DNA of 25,815 nucleotides, taken from the IMG/VR virus record IMGVR_UViG_3300024520_000445, positions 1 through 25,815 of that record. The stretch is one strand, 5' to 3'. The translations under genes and the position numbers were made by a program. Positions 20,912-25,815 of the stretch are shown piece after piece; position 1 is the stretch's first letter, and every line of letters starts with the position of its first letter. The notes beneath the pieces are model-generated. The model searched no databases and was not told the DNA's origin. It saw nothing but the letters and a program-made list of their open reading frames with translations. Source of the DNA: a virus.

Positions 20912-21373
20912 CTATTTTGCTCTCACGTCAACATCTCGGTGAGTGATCGTCATTGTCCAACCCCCATTAACAGGAGCCTCGAACGGGGGTGATGATGGTA
21001 TTGAATAATCTTTTTGAGGAGCATCGACAGTCTGGGAGACTCCCATACGATTATTAATAAAAATATCCTCAACTGCGTCTAAAATGATTGCTGCTGTTTG
21101 ATCCCTTGTTTCCCCCTGGTTTTCGTTCCAGAACGAAAACCGGATCGGATATTCTTTTTCTATCATGTGGGGGATACAAGTAATCGTTTTACCGATGATA
21201 GGAAGCATGTCAACCTTCAGTACTGGCGGAACTGTGGCGTATTCGGGCGGAGACTCAGATGAGGAATATAGGACGAAAAAAGACTTTATGGCTTCCAAGC
21301 TCTCACCTGAAGCCGTCTCTGTAATAAGTATCGCTTCGATTGCTGCTAATAGCTCGCGCCCTATATCAGCCAT
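20912..21373 (-). CDS. Tail terminator / head-tail joining protein
   Basis: Start at ATG 21373 (MADIGRELLAAIEAILI) is preferred. The longer frame from 21433 lies mostly inside the upstream gene. The 153-residue protein has helix-strand features of minor tail and tail terminator proteins: GRELLAAIEAIL, VLKVDMLPIIGKTIT, EYPIRFSFWNE and a long helix with AAIILDAVEDIF, then GGWTMTITHRDVDV as a final strand. It lies between the gp36-like gene and the tube, exactly where a terminator is expected. Assignment rests on position and pattern. Confidence 0.55.
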   Translation of the reverse strand: MADIGRELLAAIEAILITETASGESLEAIKSFFVLYSSSESPPEYATVPPVLKVDMLPIIGKTITCIPHMIEKEYPIRFSFWNENQGETRDQTAAIILDAVEDIFINNRMGVSQTVDAPQKDYSIPSSPPFEAPVNGGWTMTITHRDVDVRAK

Positions 21374-21855
21374 GTTTCTTCTCGTGGATCGGGCAGAATC
21401 CATGTCGGCTTGACACTTGCATCCTGTGGACATGCACCTGCCTCAAAATCAGAGGTTGCTGCTTCTGTCTGAAATTCCGTACCCGTTGGGATGTTAACAT
21501 CATCAAGATCCATAGTCCCCTCTGCCAAGTCTATCAGCATTGCATGAGCAGAATTAAAAATTGATTCCACATCAGGGAATAATCCCGGCTTATTGATGTT
21601 GTAATCCCATATACACAACGTATCAGAAATCCAAGCGATAAGGGGGGGAACATCATCAGGGAGCAACCACAAGTCAAGGGTGTCTTGACCATATCTCTGC
21701 TTGAGTTTCCCAGCTATAAACCCCCCCGCAAATGCTATCCCTGCTGCGATAGTCGCCGGATCTGCTATCGTGTCCCCATCAAAATCAGTGAGGGCAGTGA
21801 GGCGCGTTGCTGAAATACGAGCCTCTACGCTTGTCTGTGTACTATATGTTGCCAT
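21361..21855 (-). CDS. Head-tail connector, Mu gp36-like (DUF1320)
   Basis: 164 residues. MATYSTQTSVEARISATRLTALTD, then ATIAAGIAFAGGFIAGKLKQRYG and PPLIAWISDTLCIWDY are the typical segments of the gp36 / DUF1320 family: a T.aDl..r..e..l..Ltd opening, a central helix of paired alanines, and an alcIa.y-like helix. The family forms a ring below the portal. Its stop overlaps the next gene by 13 bases. Confidence 0.75.
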   Translation of the reverse strand: MATYSTQTSVEARISATRLTALTDFDGDTIADPATIAAGIAFAGGFIAGKLKQRYGQDTLDLWLLPDDVPPLIAWISDTLCIWDYNINKPGLFPDVESIFNSAHAMLIDLAEGTMDLDDVNIPTGTEFQTEAATSDFEAGACPQDASVKPTWILPDPREETWLI

Positions 21856-21857
21856 TT

Positions 21858-22334
21858 TTAATTGTCTGCCCTACTGACTTCTATGTAATCATTATCCGCT
21901 TGTACATAGAGACACAGCACATCATCAAGACCGGCAGTCCAAGCCGCTGACAATGCAAAATTTCCTGAATCGGCTATTGTGCTGCTAAAGGTCGCACTCC
22001 CTCCAATGATACAGAGAGACTGCCCTGAAACTGCTCCGTCTAAATCAGTGATCGCTGTTGCCCCTGCATTGGCTGAGGTTGTAAGCCAGTATGCCCCTGA
22101 AATATCCGGGGTCACATCGTCACCCTGGATTGTGGCCTGCGTATATACCTGAACCCCAACCTGAGACACAATTGCAACTCTCAATGTGTCAGTTCCGGCA
22201 TTGTTAGACGATACCCCCGCTAAAAATGCCGGAATTTGAATCTGAGAAACCAGTTGAGCGGCTGGCGTAAAAAATACAACCGACAACAGCATAACGGAAA
22301 TAAAAAAGACTGAGATTAGGACTTTATTTTTCAT
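21858..22334 (-). CDS. Signal-peptide protein in the head operon
   Basis: 158 residues from ATG 22334 with GAGGAG upstream. The N-terminus is MKNKVLISVFFISVMLLSVVFF then TPAAQL, a basic n-region, long hydrophobic core and an A-x-A-like cleavage area: a Sec signal peptide or membrane anchor. The mature part is beta rich with SLCIIGGSATFSSTIADSGNFA and ends DVLCLYVQADNDYIEVSRADN, like a compact jelly-roll. The two mature Cys (near residues 107 and 143) could bond in the periplasm. A secreted protein between capsid and connector genes is unusual. It may alter the host envelope, exclude other phages, or be a head protein with an anchor. Function not known. Confidence 0.55.
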   Translation of the reverse strand: MKNKVLISVFFISVMLLSVVFFTPAAQLVSQIQIPAFLAGVSSNNAGTDTLRVAIVSQVGVQVYTQATIQGDDVTPDISGAYWLTTSANAGATAITDLDGAVSGQSLCIIGGSATFSSTIADSGNFALSAAWTAGLDDVLCLYVQADNDYIEVSRADN

Positions 22335-22527
22335 TATTTTGACTCCTCTCCCAACTTACAAGATGTTGTTTGTTTTTGAAATTTAAACCTCGTTCCTTAC
22401 AAATTCTCTCAGACGACGACAACACTTCAAGCATGTTGTCCCCTGTGACAACATGCTTAGAGCCATCAGTTAACATCATATTCATGATAATCACGTCTTT
22501 TTTAGCGGTCTTCTTTTGGGTGGACAT
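22324..22527 (-). CDS. Small hypothetical protein after the major capsid gene
   Basis: 67 residues with perfect AGGAGG before ATG 22527. Basic start (STQKKTAKKD), then VIIMNMMLTDGSKHVVTGDNMLEVLSSSERICKERGLNF, a beta-beta-alpha-like pattern. No family recognised. Overlaps the signal-peptide gene by 11 bases. Confidence 0.5.
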   Translation of the reverse strand: MSTQKKTAKKDVIIMNMMLTDGSKHVVTGDNMLEVLSSSERICKERGLNFKNKQHLVSWERSQNNEK

Positions 22528-22541
22528 ATTTATTCTCCTCC

Positions 22542-23543
22542 TTAAACAACGACAGCATCAATCCGCACAGCCAAGCGAGGATCGTGACTATGATAAGAGT
22601 AATGGTTCCAAAGTTCCCACTTTGTGACACCAGCCACACCACCTTCTTTCATCTTCTCAATCCATGCCCATCCTTCTCCCGGTTCGCCAATGTTTTCAGG
22701 TCTCCAAAAAATGTGCTTCATGAAAGCCCCCTGCATGAGGTTATTTTGAGATGGTTGTGTCGATTGATACAGAAAAGCCGATGGTGTCCAGATGTCCACT
22801 AAAGACGTATCAGCAGGATCGGCTGAATTGGTTTCCACCTCACCATTGATCAGGTGGATATTGTTTAATCCGAAATAATTTTTCAGATATTCGACATTGA
22901 TCGATGGATCGACACGAGAACCTAAACTCTCACTTGTAATGGTTGTCCGGGCCTGGATAGTTTGATTTTGTCTCAAAAAGCTCAGGATTGTATTATTGAT
23001 AATCATTGAATCAATCCTGGGTTGGATGATTTTTGCTGCTTCGATGTCTGCAAGTGGATCAGATAAGCCTACATTACTCCAAGCCACCCCAGCATTGAAA
23101 TACTGTGAGGCACTTTCATAATTTGTATTCTCCTGAACGAATGCGTCAAAGGCGAGATCTTTCGCCTTCTTTTGACGCATCGTTGTGAAGAATCTTTGAG
23201 CTTCAACCATCTGTTGACGACTCATGTGATATAATTGCAATGCCTGCGAAAGATCAGCGTTCGAGAATTCAAAAGCGTCCGAAATCGCCTGAATACTGAA
23301 CGTCGCCGATTCATCACTTGTGTTGTGACTTTCAGGCGTTGAGAACTTTGTAGACTTGTTCTCTTTTTGTTCATAAGCGGCTTGTAGATCGTGTTTGAAA
23401 TATGTAGCGGTTTCGGCATTGACTTCCATCGGAGGAAATGCAAGATTTCTCTCAGATAGATAAAGTGGGTCAACATCTGCAAAGCTCAATTGAGACATTA
23501 CAGGTCGATAAATAAAGGGTGTTGCTCCATAAGCGTTCGGCAT
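22542..23543 (-). CDS. Major capsid protein
   Basis: 333 residues, right after the decoration gene and downstream of protease and scaffold, which is the standard order. PFIYRPVMSQLSFADVDPLYLSERNLAFPPM is a typical capsid N-arm. A helical central part follows (IQAISDAFEFSNADLSQALQLYHMSR, VEAQRFFTTMRQKKAKDLAF), then the capsid-core segments IIQPRIDSMIINNTILSFLR and SINVEYLKNYFGLNNIHLING, and near the end WNHYSYHSHDPRLAVRIDAVVV, the usual late strand of capsid proteins. Fold presumed HK97-like from context. Specific family not named. Confidence 0.8.
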   Translation of the reverse strand: MPNAYGATPFIYRPVMSQLSFADVDPLYLSERNLAFPPMEVNAETATYFKHDLQAAYEQKENKSTKFSTPESHNTSDESATFSIQAISDAFEFSNADLSQALQLYHMSRQQMVEAQRFFTTMRQKKAKDLAFDAFVQENTNYESASQYFNAGVAWSNVGLSDPLADIEAAKIIQPRIDSMIINNTILSFLRQNQTIQARTTITSESLGSRVDPSINVEYLKNYFGLNNIHLINGEVETNSADPADTSLVDIWTPSAFLYQSTQPSQNNLMQGAFMKHIFWRPENIGEPGEGWAWIEKMKEGGVAGVTKWELWNHYSYHSHDPRLAVRIDAVVV

Positions 23544-23553
23544 GATTTACCTC

Positions 23554-23937
23554 CTACACTACGTAATAAAGTTTTTGGACACGATAGGCAACTTCCTCAC
23601 CAATCGCAGCGAGATTTAAAGGCCACCCGATACAAGCGTCAAGTGTCGTTGTGGCCGGCGTCACCGTCCCCGCTGCCGCAGGTTTAAGAGGCAGGGCTAA
23701 ATCGGTTACAGCCGATGCACATACGCTTTTGGCAACACCTGACGTCATGAACGCGCCTTCATCATTCTCAGAAATATCAACGGCTGTAAAACATACCCCT
23801 TCAGGAACATCACCTGCACCTGCGATGGCGATAGAATCAGAAGACCATTTGACGACCAATCCGGGAGCTATATCTTCCGTAAACGTTGCGACGATATTAG
23901 TGTTACTATCAACTTTCCATCCTCTTAAATTTGCCAT
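23554..23937 (-). CDS. Capsid decoration protein (DUF2190-like)
   Basis: 127 residues, with ATG 23937 sharing a base with the protease stop (TAATG). Alternating beta pattern: NIVATFTEDIAPGLVVKWSSDSIAIAGAGDVPEGVCFTAVDIS, AFMTSGVAKSVCAS, CIGWPLNLAAIGEEVAYRVQKLYYVV. This is the plan of DUF2190 / lambda-D-like cement proteins, which bind the capsid surface after expansion. Position between scaffold and major capsid gene fits. Confidence 0.7.
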   Translation of the reverse strand: MANLRGWKVDSNTNIVATFTEDIAPGLVVKWSSDSIAIAGAGDVPEGVCFTAVDISENDEGAFMTSGVAKSVCASAVTDLALPLKPAAAGTVTPATTTLDACIGWPLNLAAIGEEVAYRVQKLYYVV

Positions 23938-24497
23938 TATGCTACCTCCAAAATATCTTGACAGCCCTCTGCTTCTGCCTGTAGAGAGGCGTCGTAAATG
24001 TTTTTCCCTGATTCAACGAGTTCATTCACCCGTTGTGCCATCGTTTTTGGCTTCGCATCTGGTTGTGCAAATGAGCTCTGTCCTTGTGTCGACAAGGATA
24101 CGAACAGATTATCTGCTAAGGACATTTCAAATAAGGAGTTAAAAACTTCTGCACACTTTGAACGTCCAGTTTCGCCTTCAGCGAGCTCAAAAATTCCATC
24201 TTTTACAATGATTGGATGAATAATTTCAAGGGCTGCCGGGCTTACTTGGTAAGCTTTCCCTTCATGTTGGCGGATTCTGGACAATTCAGCAAGAGTTTGA
24301 GTTACTACGACAGCATCTTGTTTTTCCTTAAGTTTAATGATCATTTCATCCTTCTTTACGGATGCCGAATTCGCTTCTCTTACCATTCCCTCCAACTCAA
24401 CGATTTTTGAGGCTTGCTCAACGATTTTTGAGTCTTGCTTAATGATATTAAGCTTCATCTCCTGTAGTACTACCAATTCTTCTGTCTTTTCGGGCAT
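23937..24497 (-). CDS. Nested in-frame scaffold protein
   Basis: Within the protease gene the codons CAG GAG GAA AGC AAT precede ATG 24497 and create AGGAGG eight bases before it. A separate product of 186 residues beginning MPEKTEELVVLQEMKLN would contain only the coiled-coil scaffold. This mirrors the known nested scaffold of lambda (C/Nu3) and Mu (I/Z). Internal start inferred from the ribosome-binding site and the domain boundary. Confidence 0.7.
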   Translation of the reverse strand: MPEKTEELVVLQEMKLNIIKQDSKIVEQASKIVELEGMVREANSASVKKDEMIIKLKEKQDAVVVTQTLAELSRIRQHEGKAYQVSPAALEIIHPIIVKDGIFELAEGETGRSKCAEVFNSLFEMSLADNLFVSLSTQGQSSFAQPDAKPKTMAQRVNELVESGKNIYDASLQAEAEGCQDILEVA

Positions 24498-25106
24498 ATT
24501 GCTTTCCTCCTGAAATGGTTGATCAATCATGAACACAACTAAAGGGCTTTCATCCGTCATAAATTCAACGATTAAATCTGTAGACTGTCCTGAGACTGCC
24601 GGTCTGGTGAGTTTGTCCAAAAATGCCGTCGCTGTGATTATGTGGGGCCAAAGTTTCCCCGTGTTAGGATCTTTGAGAGATAACAACTCAACGGAACGCT
24701 TTTGAAATTGATTTTTTATAGTTTCGGCAACATCATTCGGAACATTTTCAAAACTCTTGACAATCCAGTTTTTCCCATCAATAACAGCCTTCGCAAAAGT
24801 GACGGTGACATCAGATACAGCATTTTTCACCTGGTCTTTGAGCGTTTTTTGATGGTTCAGATTGAGCAACCCTGAAATAGGCTTACCTCGATTGTGCATA
24901 AATTCTGTGACATCAGGATTGCCTTCATAAATTCCCGTTTTAATCGCTGTTTTAATGAGGGGTTGGAGAAGATTAGATCCCTCAATGATTTCGTCAAGGT
25001 CAGCTTCCGTAATCTCGATTTCCCCCGCATTACTGCTTGGGAAAATCCCCGATGTCAAAACAGGAACATTTATGATGCTTGCCATTTCAATCATGTTTTT
25101 ATTCAT
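23937..25106 (-). CDS. Prohead protease with C-terminal scaffold (Mu I-like)
   Basis: The start is uncertain: ATG 25106 forms an ATGAATAA overlap with the upstream stop and is used here, while 25154, 25094 and 25085 remain possible. The N-terminal domain has SIINVPVLTSGIFPSS, EITEADLDEII, NRGKPISGLLNLNHQ (candidate catalytic His) and QKRSVELLSL (candidate nucleophile Ser), as in Mu-like I proteases. Then TATAFLDKLTRPAVSG closes the fold. The C-terminal half is coiled coil (EELVVLQEMKLNIIKQDSKIVEQ) and alanine/glutamine-rich, the scaffold. As in Mu, the protease probably cleaves itself and the scaffold as heads mature. A second start for scaffold alone is described separately. Confidence 0.75.
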   Translation of the reverse strand: MNKNMIEMASIINVPVLTSGIFPSSNAGEIEITEADLDEIIEGSNLLQPLIKTAIKTGIYEGNPDVTEFMHNRGKPISGLLNLNHQKTLKDQVKNAVSDVTVTFAKAVIDGKNWIVKSFENVPNDVAETIKNQFQKRSVELLSLKDPNTGKLWPHIITATAFLDKLTRPAVSGQSTDLIVEFMTDESPLVVFMIDQPFQEESNMPEKTEELVVLQEMKLNIIKQDSKIVEQASKIVELEGMVREANSASVKKDEMIIKLKEKQDAVVVTQTLAELSRIRQHEGKAYQVSPAALEIIHPIIVKDGIFELAEGETGRSKCAEVFNSLFEMSLADNLFVSLSTQGQSSFAQPDAKPKTMAQRVNELVESGKNIYDASLQAEAEGCQDILEVA

Positions 25107-25815
25107 CTGCATAAAGTTTATAAGATTCCCCTGGTAAAAGAACTGGGATTTCATTTTCAGGGGTCAACGCATTAATATCATATACCAATTCCGCAAAGCA
25201 AACACATCCGAAATCTGATGGCGGCAAAACGGTTTCAATGCGATGATCCCCCATAGCCAAAACTACCCCATCCCATTGTTTGTGTATAAATCGTATGATA
25301 TGCCCGTCTTTTAGATTTTTTATTCTGATACCAGCCGCATTATCTGATACGCCAAAATTGATAAGCCCCCGCGAGAACGCAGTTTGACGCGCTTGCCTGA
25401 AGGAAATGCTCAAATCTCTCAACAGAATCTCTGTCGTCTGAATACCATTGTCCTCCAAAATATCTTTTGCTGTTGCTACGTATGCTTGCCATGCGTCACC
25501 TTCGCTATCTAATTTGAGGGTAGGAATAATCTCAGCCTTGAGACTTTCCAGTAATGTAAGGGATGGGATAAATCCCGGTTGTCCCTTGATGGTAAAGACT
25601 TTTCCCCCATCGCTCTCAACAAAATCTTGATACTGTTTGACAGGCATCTCTGATAGATACAATTCAGCAGCCTCTATAATGTTTTTGGCCTGATATGGTT
25701 CAGGGGTTGGCGTCTCGCGTGGGAAATCTTGCGAAATACCATCTTTTTCATCTTGTAATTCTGCCATCATTTCAGGAGGCTCCTGGTCTGTCGGCTCCTG
25801 GTCTGTCGGCTCCTG
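25099..25815 (-). CDS. Minor head protein, Mu F-like (partial, 5' end outside window)
   Basis: The frame is open to the last base, through a QEPTD repeat, so the N-terminus lies beyond the window; ATG 25770 is an internal Met. Diagnostic parts: ISFRQARQTAFSRGLINFG (like the R.ay..G. helix of the family), RFIHKQWDGVVLAMGDHRI, then ETVLPPSDFGCVCFAELVYDI, in which PP..(F/W)GC.C is the hallmark of the phage Mu F / SPP1 gp7 family. These proteins lie near the portal and are thought to help package or eject DNA. The upstream gene, out of view, would be the portal. Confidence 0.7.
   Translation of the reverse strand, partial: QEPTDQEPTDQEPPEMMAELQDEKDGISQDFPRETPTPEPYQAKNIIEAAELYLSEMPVKQYQDFVESDGGKVFTIKGQPGFIPSLTLLESLKAEIIPTLKLDSEGDAWQAYVATAKDILEDNGIQTTEILLRDLSISFRQARQTAFSRGLINFGVSDNAAGIRIKNLKDGHIIRFIHKQWDGVVLAMGDHRIETVLPPSDFGCVCFAELVYDINALTPENEIPVLLPGESYKLYADE
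25779..25815 (-). repeat. 15-bp tandem repeat coding QEPTD
   Basis: Two full units (25779-25793, 25794-25808) and a partial one encode QEPTD in tandem in a Pro/Glu-rich linker of the minor head gene. It may continue beyond the window. Confidence 0.8.

Overview
The window looks like part of a tailed-phage genome (free phage or prophage) with a siphovirus-like, partly Mu-like virion module. I see no rRNA, tRNA, CRISPR array, integrase or other chromosomal landmark. The host is not identifiable from sequence alone. Strong Shine-Dalgarno sites and sigma70-like promoters fit a bacterial host of moderate GC, and one structural-operon gene has a Sec signal peptide.

Layout. (1) Positions 1-3329, plus strand, hold the early/replication module. 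It contains the 3' end of a gene, a terminator, a promoter with a palindromic operator between -35 and -10, a small helix-turn-helix protein, a winged-helix replication initiator carrying six iterons (a lambda-O-like internal origin), a DnaB-type helicase, a small ORF and an ASCH-like protein. (2) Positions about 3230-7540, plus strand, form an accessory block. Short genes alternate with GC-rich imperfect hairpins that begin with TAACAA-type boxes at or near stop codons; several end in GCGTTAKMC-type boxes. These look like integron attC sites, so the block resembles a gene-cassette array without a visible integrase. Cargo includes a CxxxCxxC radical-SAM protein, a D12-class adenine methyltransferase, several unknown small proteins, a truncated phage gene and a second methyltransferase remnant. 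(3) Positions 7532-25815, minus strand, hold the late operon, read right to left: Mu F-like minor head protein (partial), protease with a nested scaffold, capsid decoration protein, major capsid protein, a small ORF, a signal-peptide protein, gp36-like connector, tail terminator-like protein, tail tube-like protein, tail assembly chaperone with a -1 frameshift extension, Mu G-like virion morphogenesis protein, tape measure, distal tail and tail-tip proteins (one with an NHL-type propeller), tail-collar protein, two further structural proteins, an HTH protein, two small ORFs, a two-TM holin candidate and a terminal ORF.

How it works together. The early promoter drives the HTH protein, initiator and helicase for theta-type replication from the iterons. 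The late strand builds the head and a long non-contractile tail: a tape measure is present and no sheath gene is seen. The early and late units converge at about 7.5 kb, and the cassette-like block sits at that junction.

The most unusual feature is this attC-like array inside phage early DNA. The call rests on hairpin geometry, 79-nt near-identical copies, and complementary R boxes bounding one cassette (7229-7235 with 7475-7481). No integrase or database match could be checked.
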